64,000 nucleotides of DNA from Candidatus Scybalocola faecigallinarum (GCA_018711005.1 DVIT01000012.1:62001-126000); one strand, 5' to 3'. Shown: positions 17,008 through 27,248, counted from the first letter of the stretch. Program-made: numbers and translations. The notes: generated by a model from the sequence alone, not told the origin.

Positions 17008-18387
17008 CTATGGGCGAATCAGATCTTCTCCAATATTTACAACGTCTCCGGCACCCATAGTTATCAACAGATCCCCGTGGGTACAATTTTTTTTGAGAAA
17101 TTCTTCAATGGCTTCAAAGGATGGAAAATACCATACATCTTTTCCTTTTTCAAGAAGCAGGTTCATAATATCTTTTGAGTGGATATCCCCCGGATCTTCT
17201 TCCCGTGCCGGGAAAATGTCTGCCAGGATGACCTTATCTGCCAGGCTTAAGGCGTCGGCAAACTGATGCAGAAATGCTTTTGTCCGGGTATACGTATGGG
17301 GCTGGAATACGCACCACAGATTTTTGTGGGGGTAATTTTGGGCCGTTGAAAGGGTGGCCTGAATCTCTGTGGGATGGTGGGCATAATCATCGATCACAGT
17401 AACCCCGTCAAAGGTGCCTTTGTATTCAAAGCGGCGGTCCGTGCCTTCGTAGGCGGAAAGGCCGGCCTTAATATCTTCCATGGAAATGTTCATTTCCACA
17501 CCTGCGGCAATGGCGGCCAACGCGTTGGAAATGTTGTGGCTGCCGGTAACGCTTAACTGGATCCGGTCCACATATTCGCCGCGGATCATAAGGTCAAAGC
17601 TGCCCTGGGCCATATCGTCAAAAGCAATGTTGGCCGCAGAAAAATCATTTTCCGGTTCCAGGCCAAAGGTAATGACCTTACATGACAGATCCCGGGTGAT
17701 CTCCTGCCAGTTCTGGATACCGCCGTGGATGATCAGGGTGCCGTCCTGGGGAAGGCGGCGGGCAAATTCCCGGAAGGAATGGCGGATGTCGTTAATATCT
17801 TTAAAGAAATCCAAATGGTCTTCTTCTATATTAAGTATGATTTCCATTTTAGGATGGAATTTTAAAAAGCTGTTGGTATATTCGCAGGCTTCTGCCACGA
17901 AATAAGGAGAATGGCCGATGCGGATATTTCCATGGATAGCTTTTAAGATCCCTCCTACAGAAATGGTGGGGTCGCATTTGCTCTGAAGCATAATGTAGGA
18001 GAGCATGGAGGTGGTGGTCGTTTTGCCGTGGGTTCCGGCAACGGCCACAGACTTTTCATAGTGCTTCATGATCTGGCCTAAAAGCTCAGCCCGGTCCATC
18101 ATAGGAATATGATGCGCATTGGCCGCAATAAACTCCGGGTTGTCCGGGTGGATCGCTGCTGTATAGACGACAAGGTCAATGTCGTCGGTAATGTTTTGAG
18201 CGCACTGGGGATAATGGATGAGGGCGCCTTCGCTTTCCAGATGTTTTGTGATGGGCGTCTCATGGGTATCTGAGCCTGAGATGGTAAATCCCCGGGTCAG
18301 CAGGATCTGAGCCAGCCCGCTCATGCTGATGCCGCCGATTCCCATAAAATGCACATGGATAGGAACATCAAAATTCAGTTGGTACAT
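17008..18387 (-). CDS. murC: UDP-N-acetylmuramate--L-alanine ligase
   Basis: 459 residues, normal length. N-terminal nucleotide-binding HFMGIGGISMSGLA, ATP loop VAGTHGKTTTTSML, EACEYTNSFLKF and NIEEDHLDFF, then the C-terminal domain with DDYAHHPTEI. It adds L-Ala to UDP-MurNAc in the cytosol, the first stem-peptide step of peptidoglycan. Its stop codon touches the last DnaA box; its own promoter is seen upstream, divergent from glgC. Confidence 0.96.
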   Translation of the reverse strand: MYQLNFDVPIHVHFMGIGGISMSGLAQILLTRGFTISGSDTHETPITKHLESEGALIHYPQCAQNITDDIDLVVYTAAIHPDNPEFIAANAHHIPMMDRAELLGQIMKHYEKSVAVAGTHGKTTTTSMLSYIMLQSKCDPTISVGGILKAIHGNIRIGHSPYFVAEACEYTNSFLKFHPKMEIILNIEEDHLDFFKDINDIRHSFREFARRLPQDGTLIIHGGIQNWQEITRDLSCKVITFGLEPENDFSAANIAFDDMAQGSFDLMIRGEYVDRIQLSVTGSHNISNALAAIAAGVEMNISMEDIKAGLSAYEGTDRRFEYKGTFDGVTVIDDYAHHPTEIQATLSTAQNYPHKNLWCVFQPHTYTRTKAFLHQFADALSLADKVILADIFPAREEDPGDIHSKDIMNLLLEKGKDVWYFPSFEAIEEFLKKNCTHGDLLITMGAGDVVNIGEDLIRP

Positions 18388-18458
18388 AAATTACACACAT
18401 CCTGTTCTATTGAATAATTATTGACTTTGATTGCTTATTTTCCTTTTGTGTCATGTCC

Positions 18459-18487
18459 ATTATAAACACAGTTTATAAAAAAAGCAA
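18459..18487 (-). promoter_or_regulatory. Sigma-A promoter of murC
   Basis: On the minus strand TTGCTT (18482-18487), 17-nt spacer, TATAAT (18459-18464), giving a leader of about 65 nt before murC. Confidence 0.65.
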
Positions 18488-18718
18488 AGGATTTGTCATA
18501 AGAAAAAACGGGGAAAGATGCAAAAGGTACGGGTATTTTCCGGGAACAGGGAACATCTTTCCAAAATGATCGACAAAAAAGTAAAAATATATAAAAACGC
18601 AAAGATAAAAACATGTAAATATATTCAAAAAAACGAATCGAAAAAGGACGAAAAAACACAGAAAATAGTAAAAACGCATAGAATAAGCTTTTCAAAATAA
18701 AAATAATTAGTAAAACTA
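18488..18718. other. A-rich intergenic region between divergent murC and glgC promoters
   Basis: About 230 bp without a gene. The glgC-proximal half is strongly A-rich on the plus strand with several A-tracts, the sort of sequence that bends DNA or acts as an UP element. A 9-bp perfect stem, GGAAAGATG (18512-18520) with CATCTTTCC (18554-18562), is the only clear structure. No operator was recognised. Confidence 0.5.
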
Positions 18719-18747
18719 TTCACATTTTAAAATTTTAGTGGTATAAT
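18719..18747 (+). promoter_or_regulatory. Sigma-A promoter of glgC-glgD
   Basis: TTCACA (18719-18724), 17-nt spacer, perfect TATAAT (18742-18747). The predicted start point near 18754 rules out the ATG at 18754 as an ordinary start and supports the GTG at 18787. Confidence 0.85.
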
Positions 18748-18786
18748 GACCACATGATAAATATTCAAACAACAAGAGGTGATAGC

Positions 18787-20058
18787 GTGATTAAGAAAGA
18801 GATGATAGCAATGCTTTTGGCAGGCGGTCAGGGAAGCAGACTGGGCGTCTTAACAGCAAATGTAGCAAAACCTGCCGTTGCATTTGGAGGCAAATATAGA
18901 ATCATTGATTTTCCATTAAGTAACTGTATTAACTCAGGTATTGACACGGTTGGTGTCCTGACTCAGTACAGGCACCTGAAGCTGAACACCCATATCGGGA
19001 TCGGTGTTCCATGGGATCTGGATAAAAATTACGGGGGCGTTACTCTGCTTCCGCCCTATGAAAAGACCGAACATTCCGACTGGTATTCCGGTACGGCCAA
19101 TGCCATCTATCAAAACATTGAGTACATAGAAAACTATAATCCGGAATATGTACTTATCCTTGGCGGCGACCATATTTATAAGATGGATTATGAAGTCATG
19201 CTGGACTATCATAAGGAAAAAGGCGCAGACATTACACTGGCATGTATGCCGGTGCCATGGGAGGAAGCCAGCCGCTTCGGCGTTGTTGTTGCCGATGAAA
19301 ACGGCAATATTAAGGAATTTGAGGAAAAGCCGGAGAAGCCAAGCAGCAATCTGGCGTCTATGGGTATTTATATTTTCAACTGGAGTATTTTAAAGGAAGC
19401 GCTCCTCACATTAAAGGATGTGCCCGGATGTGACTTCGGAAAGCATGTGATCCCTTATGTTCATGAAAAGGCCCATAACTGCTATGTTTATGAATTTAAC
19501 GGCTATTGGAAGGATGTAGGAACCCTGGGTTCTTACTGGGAAGCCAATATGGAATTGATCGACATTATTCCTGAATTTAATCTTTATGAGGAATTTTGGA
19601 AGATCTATACCAATAATGATATTATCAATCCTCAGTATTTCGGACAGGATTCACGGGTTGAGCGCAGCATTATCGGCGAGGGGGCTGAGATCTACGGCGA
19701 AGTTTCCGGCAGTGTTGTTGGTGCAGGCGTTACTGTAGGGGAAGGCTCTGTGGTGAAAAACTCTATTGTTATGCGGGGCGCTGTGATCGGCAAAAACTGT
19801 GTGATCGATAAGGCCATTATCGGGGAAAACGTGGTCGTTGGCGATGGCGTAGAGATGGGTGTTGGGGAATTTGCTCCAAGCGTTTTAAATCCCAAGGTAT
19901 ATGCCTTTGATCTGGCGACTATTGCAGAAAATTCTGTGATCCCTTCAGATGTAAAGATTGGCAAGAATACGGCAATTTCCGGTGTGACCGTAAAGGAAGA
20001 TTACCCGGATGGATTACTGGCAGGCGGACAAGCAATAATTAAGGCAGGTGAGATGTGA
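18787..20058 (+). CDS. glgC: Glucose-1-phosphate adenylyltransferase, catalytic subunit
   Basis: 423 residues from GTG at 18787, which has AGAGGTG 6 nt upstream; this gives the standard N-terminus [20 protein letters not shown]. Nucleotidyltransferase motifs follow: [34 protein letters not shown] with the catalytic Asp, FEEKP, then a left-handed beta-helix C-terminus made of hexapeptide-type repeats ([24 protein letters not shown]). It makes ADP-glucose for glycogen. The stop overlaps the glgD start (TGATG). Confidence 0.96.
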   Translation: MIKKEMIAMLLAGGQGSRLGVLTANVAKPAVAFGGKYRIIDFPLSNCINSGIDTVGVLTQYRHLKLNTHIGIGVPWDLDKNYGGVTLLPPYEKTEHSDWYSGTANAIYQNIEYIENYNPEYVLILGGDHIYKMDYEVMLDYHKEKGADITLACMPVPWEEASRFGVVVADENGNIKEFEEKPEKPSSNLASMGIYIFNWSILKEALLTLKDVPGCDFGKHVIPYVHEKAHNCYVYEFNGYWKDVGTLGSYWEANMELIDIIPEFNLYEEFWKIYTNNDIINPQYFGQDSRVERSIIGEGAEIYGEVSGSVVGAGVTVGEGSVVKNSIVMRGAVIGKNCVIDKAIIGENVVVGDGVEMGVGEFAPSVLNPKVYAFDLATIAENSVIPSDVKIGKNTAISGVTVKEDYPDGLLAGGQAIIKAGEM

Positions 20059-21182
20059 TGAGAGCAATAGGTATTGTATTAGCAGGCGGGGGAAATGACC
20101 GCATGGAAGCCCTGTCAAAGCGCAGGGCGGCAGCGGCTATGCCCATTGCAGGAAGCTTCCGGTGCGTGGACTTTGCATTAAGCAATATGACTAATTCCCA
20201 TGTAAAAAAGGTTGCAGTCATGACCCAGTATCATGCAAAATCCCTGAACCAGCATCTGAACTCATCCAAGTGGTGGGATTTTGGAAGAAAGCAGGGCGGG
20301 CTGTTTGTTCTGACGCCAACCATTACCGATGAAAACAGCTATTGGTACCGGGGAACGGCAGATGCCATTTATCAGAATCTGGATTTTTTAAAGGACTGTC
20401 ATGAACCTTATGTGATCATCACATCCGGCGACTGTGTTTATAAGCTGGATTATAATAAAGTGCTGGAAGATCATATTGCCAAAAAGGCGGATATTACTGT
20501 GGTATACAAGGAATTGTCTGATGACGAGGATGATCTGACGCGTTTCGGTATTATAAAGGTGGATGAAAACGGCCGTGTGACCGATTTTGAGGAAAAGCCT
20601 TTGGTTGCCAAGAGAAATCTGGTATCCACAGGTATTTATGTGATCCGCCGCCGCCAGCTTATTGAGCTGATCGAAAAGGCTCACAGCGAACACCGCAATG
20701 ATTTTGTCCAGGATATTCTTGTGAGATATAAGGAGCAGAAACGGATTTTCGGATATAAGATGGAAGGCTACTGGAGAAATATTTCCACGTTGGATTCCTA
20801 TTTTAAGGCGAATAAAGATTTCCTGAAAAAGGAAGTCCGGGACTATTTCTTTAAGGAATACCCAAGTATTTATTCCAAGATTTCAGATCTGCCCCCGGCT
20901 AAATTTAACCCGGGAGCTAATGTAAAAAACAGTCTGATTTCCAGCGGCTGTATTGTTAACGGTGATGTGGAGGACTCTGTATTGTTTAAAAAAGTCTATG
21001 TGGGCAATAACTGCGTCATCCGCAATTCCATCATATTAAATGATGTTTATATTGGCGATAATACGGTGATTGAAAACTGCATTGTGGAAAGCAGGGACAC
21101 CATCCGCGCCAATGCCTCCTACATAGGGAGTGAAAATGAAATTAAAGTTGTCCTTGAAGACAATGAGCGCTATATTATCTGA
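20058..21182 (+). CDS. glgD: GlgD-type ADP-glucose pyrophosphorylase subunit
   Basis: 374 residues; ATG at 20058 is preferred over GTG at 20055 because it overlaps the glgC stop and gives the family N-terminus [16 protein letters not shown]. It resembles GlgC but with changes: GGGNDRMEAL replaces the GGQGSRL loop and SGDCVYKLDY replaces [11 protein letters not shown] shorter beta-helix follows (VYVGNNCVIRNSI). In Firmicutes GlgC and GlgD form a heterotetramer in which GlgD is mostly regulatory or stimulatory. That role is inferred here from pairing and divergence. Confidence 0.93.
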   Translation: MRAIGIVLAGGGNDRMEALSKRRAAAAMPIAGSFRCVDFALSNMTNSHVKKVAVMTQYHAKSLNQHLNSSKWWDFGRKQGGLFVLTPTITDENSYWYRGTADAIYQNLDFLKDCHEPYVIITSGDCVYKLDYNKVLEDHIAKKADITVVYKELSDDEDDLTRFGIIKVDENGRVTDFEEKPLVAKRNLVSTGIYVIRRRQLIELIEKAHSEHRNDFVQDILVRYKEQKRIFGYKMEGYWRNISTLDSYFKANKDFLKKEVRDYFFKEYPSIYSKISDLPPAKFNPGANVKNSLISSGCIVNGDVEDSVLFKKVYVGNNCVIRNSIILNDVYIGDNTVIENCIVESRDTIRANASYIGSENEIKVVLEDNERYII

Positions 21183-21277
21183 TCATGCGCAGATTGACTT
21201 TAAGAATAGATCCGACCGGAATGAGACGGAGAGAAAGACCATAAGAAGTAATATGAACTTAAGGGGGAACTTGCACT

Positions 21278-21565
21278 ATGCAGATTACGGATGTAAGAGT
21301 ACGGAAGGTCAGTAAAGAAGGAAAGATGAAAGCCGTTGTTTCCATTACCCTGGATAATGAATTTGTTGTCCATGATATTAAGGTGATCGAGGGCGAAAAA
21401 GGATTATTTATCGCCATGCCCAGCCGCAAGGCTGCGGATGGAGAGTACAGGGATATTGCTCATCCGATCAACTCTGAAACCCGCGAAAGGATACAGAGCA
21501 TCATTCTCCAGAAATACGAGATTGCTGCCCTGGAAAGCGAAGCGGAAGAAAGTGCGGAAATATAG
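21278..21565 (+). CDS. spoVG: SpoVG family RNA/DNA-binding regulator
   Basis: 95 residues, the full family length. The sequence [36 protein letters not shown] and YRDIAHPI is diagnostic of SpoVG. ATG at 21278 has AAGGGGG upstream. SpoVG is a site-specific nucleic-acid-binding regulator linked with sporulation, cell division and envelope genes in Firmicutes. It is followed by its own terminator. I looked for a sigma-H promoter in the 95-bp gap after glgD and did not find a convincing one. Confidence 0.96.
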   Translation: MQITDVRVRKVSKEGKMKAVVSITLDNEFVVHDIKVIEGEKGLFIAMPSRKAADGEYRDIAHPINSETRERIQSIILQKYEIAALESEAEESAEI

Positions 21566-21653
21566 CGTATAAATGATAAAATCAAACTGACATTTCACAA
21601 GATCAATAGGGTACGGATCAAAAGGTTCGTACTCTATTTCTGTATAAGGAATA

Positions 21654-21680
21654 AAATCCCCTTGCAAGGGGATTTTTTTG
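21654..21680 (+). terminator. Terminator of spoVG
   Basis: AAATCCCC (21654-21661), loop TTGCAA region, then GGGGATTT and a run of seven T. The loop and the 3' arm overlap a promoter for pth. Confidence 0.88.
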
Positions 21681-21690
21681 TGCTTATAAT
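21662..21690 (+). promoter_or_regulatory. Promoter of pth-mfd embedded in the spoVG terminator
   Basis: TTGCAA (21662-21667) in the terminator loop, 17-nt spacer, perfect TATAAT (21685-21690). Confidence 0.65.
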
Positions 21691-21767
21691 GGGAATGATG
21701 CGTTACAGTAAATAAAAAGCCGATTGCTCCGTGCGCGGCGCTGATTAATTATGAAAGACGGTGAATT

Positions 21768-22337
21768 ATGTATATTATTGCAGGGCTGGGTAATCCCACA
21801 AGAACTTATGAGGGAACCCGGCATAATATTGGATTTGAAGTGATCGACCGGCTGGCAGACCGTTTCCGGATCGATGTGAGCATACAAAAAAATAAGGCTC
21901 TGTGCGGTAAAGGCTATATTGAAGGACAGAAAGTGATCCTGGCCAAGCCCCAGACCTATATGAACCTGTCCGGGGATTCTGTGCGGGAGCTGGCCGCATA
22001 CTATAAAGTAGAGCCGGAAGATATTATTATCGTGTTTGACGATATTAGCCTGGAGCCGGGACAGATCCGTGTCCGGGCCAAAGGCAGCGCCGGCGGACAC
22101 AATGGGGTGAAAAATATTATTGCCCGCCTTGGAACACAGGAATTTCCAAGAGTGAAGGTTGGCGTAGGGGAAAAGCCAAAGGGCTGGGATCTGGCGGATT
22201 ATGTGCTGTCACGTTTTAGCAGCGACGACCGCAAGATCATGGATGAGGCAGTAGATACGGCGGCAGATGCAGTGGTCATGATGATCACGGACAGTGTGGA
22301 TGCTGCCATGAATCATTATAATTCCAAGAAAAAGTAA
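21768..22337 (+). CDS. pth: Peptidyl-tRNA hydrolase
   Basis: 189 residues, normal for bacterial Pth. It begins MYIIAGLGNP, then YEGTRHNIGFEVID with the catalytic His, KPQTYMNLSG, VFDDISLEPGQIRV with the active-site Asp, and GSAGGHNGVKNII. It recycles peptidyl-tRNAs released from stalled ribosomes. It is followed after 28 bp by mfd, a common Firmicute neighbour. Confidence 0.96.
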   Translation: MYIIAGLGNPTRTYEGTRHNIGFEVIDRLADRFRIDVSIQKNKALCGKGYIEGQKVILAKPQTYMNLSGDSVRELAAYYKVEPEDIIIVFDDISLEPGQIRVRAKGSAGGHNGVKNIIARLGTQEFPRVKVGVGEKPKGWDLADYVLSRFSSDDRKIMDEAVDTAADAVVMMITDSVDAAMNHYNSKKK

Positions 22338-22365
22338 GGAGCATCAGGCTTAGGAGGGAAACGAT

Positions 22366-25300
22366 TTGAAAGCTTTTTTAGAGCCGTTAAAGGAAATGAC
22401 CGAATTTGAAAAAATCCGGGAAGATATAAAGTATGCCCGCCTTCCGGTCCATGTGGACGGGTGTATTGATTCACAAAAAAGCCATTTTGCGCGGGCACTT
22501 TCAGACGGTTTTAAGTATAAGATCATCGTGACCAGCAATGAGCAGAAGGCGAAAGAGTTTTATGAGGATTACCGGTTTTTTGACCGGGACACCTATTTGT
22601 ACCCGGCCAAGGATGTGATCTTTTACAATGCAGACGTCCATGGCAATCTGATCGTTGGCCAGCGGCTTAAGGTCATCCGCCGGTTCCTGGACGGGGAGCC
22701 TTTGACGGTCGTTACGACCATTGATGCCCTTATGGACCGGGTGCTTCCCATAGATTATATCCGCCAGCAGTGCCTGACCGTGGAAGAAGGCTCTTTTATT
22801 GAGCTTGAGGCGGTAAAGCAGCGCCTGGTGAATATGGGCTTTGAGCGCGTGGGCCAGGTGGAAGGCCCGGGGCAGTTTGCCATCCGGGGCGGGATCATTG
22901 ATATTTATAATATGTCTGATGACTGCCCTTACCGTATTGAGCTGTGGGATACAGAGGTGGATTCTATCCGCAGCTTTGATGTGGAAAGCCAAAGATCCAT
23001 TGAGCGTACGGAAACGCTTACCATCTATCCGGCCTCGGAGTATGTATTTACAAAAAAGATCATTGCCCGGGGCATTGAAAAGATTGAAAAAGAAAAAGAT
23101 CAGGTGGAGAAAAAGCTGAGAAAGGACGGCAATGACGAAGCGGCGCGCCGTCTGGACCAGGTGATCCGGGAAATGAAGGAAAACCTGGAGGAGTCTTATG
23201 CATCCACCAATATTGACAGCTTTATCCCTTATTTTTATCCCGACACATGCTCCTTTTTAGAGTATTTCCCGGATGAAGAAACCATCTTTTTCCTGGATGA
23301 GCCGGTGCGCCTGGAAGAAAAGGGGCGGACGGTGGAGCTGGAATTTCGGGAGGGCATGACCGGACGTCTGGAAAAGGGCTATATCCTCCCGGGACAGATG
23401 AATGTGCTGTTTATGGCCCGGAGCATTTTTGCCATGCTGGAAGGGCGGCGCACCATTATGCTCAGTACCATTGCCCAAAAGATCCGGGAAATTACGGCAA
23501 AGGAAAAATACAATATTACTGTAAAATCCATTAATCCCTATAACAGTAATTTTGAGCTGCTTGTGAAGGAGCTGGGCCAGTGGAAAGCCGGGAAATACCG
23601 GGTGATCCTTGTGTGCCGTTCCTCCACCAGGGCCGAGCGTCTGGCAAAGGATCTGCAGGAATATGATCTGAACGCCTTTGTTTCCCGGGATCCGGACCGG
23701 ATCGTGCAAAACGGGGAAATCATGATCATCCACGGCAATCTTCACCGGGGCATGGAATATCCTTTGATCAAGTTTGCCATTGTGGCGGAAAGTGACATTT
23801 TCGGAGAGGAAAAGAAGAAAAAACGCCGTCGCCGTACCCAGGAAGGGGAAAAGATCCGCAGCTTTATGGATTTAAGCATTGGGGATTATGTGGTTCATGA
23901 AAATCACGGCCTTGGAATTTACCGGGGCATTGAAAAGGTGGAAGTGGACGGCGTTACCAAGGATTATATTAAGATCGAATATGCCGGCGGGGGCAATCTG
24001 TACATTTTAGCCACCCAGCTGGACCTGATCCAAAAGTATGCCGGCGCAGATGCGCGAAAGCCTAAATTAAATAAGCTTGGCGGCCAGGAATGGGGGCGCA
24101 CCCGTTCCAGAGTCCATACGGCAGTCAAAGAGCTGGCCAAGGACCTTATCCGCCTTTATGCGGCCCGGGAGGCGAAAAACGGCTTTGCCTACAGCCCGGA
24201 TACGGTATGGCAGAAGGAGTTTGAGGAAATGTTTCCCTATGAGGAAACAGAGGATCAGCTGTCAGCCATTGAAGCGACGAAAAAGGATATGGAAAGCACA
24301 AAGATCATGGACCGGCTGGTATGCGGCGATGTAGGCTACGGAAAGACCGAGGTGGCCATCCGGGCCGCCTTTAAGGCGGTTCAGGACGGAAAGCAGGTCG
24401 TTCTTTTAGTGCCAACCACGATCCTGGCTCAGCAGCATTATAATACCTTTGTCCAGCGGATGAAGGATTATCCCGTTACTGTGGATCTTTTGTGCCGGTT
24501 CCGGACAAAAGGGGAACAGGCCCATACATTAAAAGAATTAAAGCGGGGCATGGTGGATATTTTGATCGGCACCCATCGGGTTTTATCCAAGGATGTGGAA
24601 TTTAAAGATCTGGGACTGCTTATTGTGGATGAGGAGCAGCGTTTTGGCGTGGGCCATAAGGAGAAGATCAAAAAGCTGAAAGAAAACATTGATGTACTCA
24701 CATTAACGGCAACGCCTATTCCACGGACGCTCCACATGAGCCTGGTAGGGATCCGGGATATGAGCGTTTTGGAAGAACCGCCCATGGACCGTATGCCGAT
24801 CCAGACCTATGTGCTGGAATATAATGAAGAAATGGTCCGGGAAGCCATTAACCGTGAGCTGGCCCGGGGCGGACAGGTGTATTATGTATACAACCGCGTC
24901 AATGGTATTGCTGAGGTGGCTTCTGCCATCAGCCGTCTTGTGCCGGACGCCCAGGTGGCCTTTGCCCATGGGCAGATGAATGAGCGTGAGCTGGAAAAGA
25001 TCATGTACGGCTTTATTAACGGCGAGATCGATGTGCTGGTGTCCACCACTATTATTGAGACGGGCCTGGACATTTCCAATGTAAATACAATGATCATCCA
25101 TGATGCTGATAAATTGGGACTTTCCCAGCTTTACCAGCTTAGAGGCCGGGTAGGACGCTCCAACCGGACCGCCTATGCCTTTTTAATGTACCGCAGGAAT
25201 ACCATTTTGCGGGAGGTGGCAGAGAAACGTCTTTCTGCCATTAGGGAATTTACAGAGCTGGGCTCCGGCTTTAAGATCGCCATGCGGGATCTGGAGATCC

Positions 25301-25881
25301 GGGGCGCAGGCAACCTTTTAGGGGAACAGCAAAGCGGCCATATGGAAGCTGTAGGCTATGATCTGTATTGTAAAATGCTTAATGAAGCGGTGAAAGAGCA
25401 GCGGGGCGAGACGGTAGAGGAAGCCTTTGAAACAACCATCGATCTGGATCTGGATGCCTATATCCCGGCAACCTATATCCGCAATGAATTTCAGAAGCTG
25501 GAAATTTATAAGCGGATTGCAGCCATTGCCAATGAGGAAGAATATGAGGAAATGGCAGATGAGCTTATGGACCGTTTTGGCGAGCTGCCCAAAGCGGCTC
25601 AAAACCTCCTTGGGGTTGCCCTGTTAAAGGCCCAGGCCCATGAGGCGGGCATTGCCTCCATTACCCATCGGGATAATGTAACAAAGATCGTCATGTTCCC
25701 CCGGGCAAAGGTGGATGGAGACCGGATCCCGGAACTGCTGGCCAGGTACCGCAATGCCATGAAGTTTTCCATGAGCGGGGAACCGTGCTTTACAGTGCGC
25801 ACCAAAAGCGGTCCCGGTTTTGATGTGATCCGGTGCGAGAAAATACTGATCCAGGATATAAAAACATTGATAGGCCCATGA
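22366..25881 (+). CDS. mfd: Transcription-repair coupling factor
   Basis: 1171 residues, full length, with a TTG start at 22366 supported by TAGGAGGGA 6 nt upstream. UvrB-homology modules at the N-terminus (RGGIIDIY, RIELWDTEVDSIR), the RNA-polymerase interaction domain (DYVVHENHGLGIYRG), RecG-like translocase with GDVGYGKTEVA, DEEQ box VDEEQRFGVGH, TATPIPRTLHMS, TTIIETGLDISN and QLRGRVGRS, then the C-terminal UvrA-binding TRCF domain. It removes stalled RNA polymerase and recruits the excision-repair enzymes. Confidence 0.97.
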   Translation: MKAFLEPLKEMTEFEKIREDIKYARLPVHVDGCIDSQKSHFARALSDGFKYKIIVTSNEQKAKEFYEDYRFFDRDTYLYPAKDVIFYNADVHGNLIVGQRLKVIRRFLDGEPLTVVTTIDALMDRVLPIDYIRQQCLTVEEGSFIELEAVKQRLVNMGFERVGQVEGPGQFAIRGGIIDIYNMSDDCPYRIELWDTEVDSIRSFDVESQRSIERTETLTIYPASEYVFTKKIIARGIEKIEKEKDQVEKKLRKDGNDEAARRLDQVIREMKENLEESYASTNIDSFIPYFYPDTCSFLEYFPDEETIFFLDEPVRLEEKGRTVELEFREGMTGRLEKGYILPGQMNVLFMARSIFAMLEGRRTIMLSTIAQKIREITAKEKYNITVKSINPYNSNFELLVKELGQWKAGKYRVILVCRSSTRAERLAKDLQEYDLNAFVSRDPDRIVQNGEIMIIHGNLHRGMEYPLIKFAIVAESDIFGEEKKKKRRRRTQEGEKIRSFMDLSIGDYVVHENHGLGIYRGIEKVEVDGVTKDYIKIEYAGGGNLYILATQLDLIQKYAGADARKPKLNKLGGQEWGRTRSRVHTAVKELAKDLIRLYAAREAKNGFAYSPDTVWQKEFEEMFPYEETEDQLSAIEATKKDMESTKIMDRLVCGDVGYGKTEVAIRAAFKAVQDGKQVVLLVPTTILAQQHYNTFVQRMKDYPVTVDLLCRFRTKGEQAHTLKELKRGMVDILIGTHRVLSKDVEFKDLGLLIVDEEQRFGVGHKEKIKKLKENIDVLTLTATPIPRTLHMSLVGIRDMSVLEEPPMDRMPIQTYVLEYNEEMVREAINRELARGGQVYYVYNRVNGIAEVASAISRLVPDAQVAFAHGQMNERELEKIMYGFINGEIDVLVSTTIIETGLDISNVNTMIIHDADKLGLSQLYQLRGRVGRSNRTAYAFLMYRRNTILREVAEKRLSAIREFTELGSGFKIAMRDLEIRGAGNLLGEQQSGHMEAVGYDLYCKMLNEAVKEQRGETVEEAFETTIDLDLDAYIPATYIRNEFQKLEIYKRIAAIANEEEYEEMADELMDRFGELPKAAQNLLGVALLKAQAHEAGIASITHRDNVTKIVMFPRAKVDGDRIPELLARYRNAMKFSMSGEPCFTVRTKSGPGFDVIRCEKILIQDIKTLIGP

Positions 25882-25940
25882 AAATCAGATATAATAAATC
25901 CGTGCATATGGGAGGAAAGGCCCGTTGCGCAAGCTTGGCA

Positions 25941-25960
25941 GGGTATGGCCCTACATACCC
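25941..25960 (+). other. Hairpin before the foldase ribosome site
   Basis: GGGTATG (25941-25947) and CATACCC (25954-25960) pair perfectly, ending exactly where GGAAAGG begins. It could modulate initiation of the next gene. Confidence 0.5.
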
Positions 25961-25974
25961 GGAAAGGATAGAAA

Positions 25975-27231
25975 ATGAAAGGTAAATTTGTAAAAAAGGC
26001 GGCAGCCATTGCCGTTGCAGTAAGTTTAGGAGCTGCCTCCCTGGCCGGATGCAGCAGCGCTACAGATGAGACTGGAGCCCAGTCCGGTACAGAGACGGTC
26101 CAGACAAGCGACAGCGGGGAGACTCAGGCTCAGGCTGAGACCGAGGCAGTGACGGAAAATGACCCTATCGATCCGGATGCTGTGGCTTTGGAGATCGCTG
26201 ACATGCAGGTGATGGCGCCGGAGCTGTTTTACTTTTATCTGAGTATGCGTACCCAGATGGAATACACGTATCAGGCACTTGGAACTGTTGACTGGACGAT
26301 GGTCATGTATGACGGAGGACCTACCTATGGTGAATATTTAAAGACCATGGTAGAAAGTCAGCTCCTTCAGATCCTGTTTTGGAATACTTATGCCCAGGAG
26401 GATAATATTACCCTGTCAGATGATGACCAGGAGCAGATCGCAGAAGAACTGTCCTCTTTTAATGCGGCACTTACCGATGAGGACAAGGCGTTTTATGGCT
26501 TTAACGATGAAAATGTGACCCAGACCTTAGAGCATATTTCCATTGCCGGAAAGGTTATGGATGCAGAAGTGGAAAAGCAGATCGCCGCTTTTACGGACGA
26601 GGAAAAGGAGAAGTGCGTTTACCGTACAGTCCAGCACATTTTGTTAAAAACAGAGATGGAAGCAGAAACCGATGAATCCGGAAATGCCGAGACCGTTTCT
26701 GAGGAAGATGCCCAAAGCTTTAAGGACGAACAGAAGGCCAAGGCTGAGGAAGTCCTGGCAAAGGCCCAGGCCGGAGAGGATTTTGAAGCTCTGGCAGATG
26801 AGTACAATGAGGACAGCGGTTTTGAGTATTCCTTAAACAGCAGCGGACAGAGCCCGGCCGGCGTGTCCTATGTGCAGGAATTTACGGACGGCGCTTTTGC
26901 TCTGTCTGAGGGCGAGGTTGCGATCGTAGAGACGGAATATGGCTATCATGTCATGAAATGTATTTCCGAAAATGACGAGGAGCTGGGCCAGGAGGCACAG
27001 CGTACTTTGGCAGTGAACAAATATAATGAGATTTACCAGCAGTGGCTGACAGACAATGAGCCTGCATTTTATGACGGCTGGCAAAACTATGCGGTGTTAA
27101 ATACTCCGGCGCTGCCGTCTCAGGCAGAGGCAGAATCTGAGGCTGCGGCAGAGTCAGAAGCGACAGCGGAGACAGAAGCTGAGTCTCAGGCCGATGGAGA
27201 CACCCAGGCGCCAGAGTCTGAGCAGTCCTGA
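25975..27231 (+). CDS. prsA: PrsA/SurA-like peptidyl-prolyl isomerase lipoprotein
   Basis: 418 residues. The lipoprotein signal peptide ends in SLAGC with Cys26. An N-terminal helical chaperone region (residues about 65-200) resembles SurA_N; a parvulin domain runs from about 220 to 340 (VYRTVQHILLKT, EEVLAKAQAGEDFEALA, FALSEGEVA, YGYHVMKC) with an acidic insertion. The C-terminal 45 residues are low-complexity Ala/Glu/Ser. Proteins of this type help exported proteins fold on the outside of the membrane. Sortase B follows after 17 nt, so envelope maturation seems to be the shared theme. Confidence 0.9.
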   Translation: MKGKFVKKAAAIAVAVSLGAASLAGCSSATDETGAQSGTETVQTSDSGETQAQAETEAVTENDPIDPDAVALEIADMQVMAPELFYFYLSMRTQMEYTYQALGTVDWTMVMYDGGPTYGEYLKTMVESQLLQILFWNTYAQEDNITLSDDDQEQIAEELSSFNAALTDEDKAFYGFNDENVTQTLEHISIAGKVMDAEVEKQIAAFTDEEKEKCVYRTVQHILLKTEMEAETDESGNAETVSEEDAQSFKDEQKAKAEEVLAKAQAGEDFEALADEYNEDSGFEYSLNSSGQSPAGVSYVQEFTDGAFALSEGEVAIVETEYGYHVMKCISENDEELGQEAQRTLAVNKYNEIYQQWLTDNEPAFYDGWQNYAVLNTPALPSQAEAESEAAAESEATAETEAESQADGDTQAPESEQS

Positions 27232-27248
27232 GAAAGAAGGCGGGGGCG

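Noticed and set aside
18754..18786. ATG at 18754 as the start of glgC
   Set aside because: It lies at the predicted transcription start with no ribosome site; GTG at 18787 has one and gives the standard GlgC N-terminus.
21183..21277. Sigma-H promoter of spoVG
   Set aside because: A GAAT-like -10 exists near 21205 but the AGGA-type -35 is missing at the right distance.
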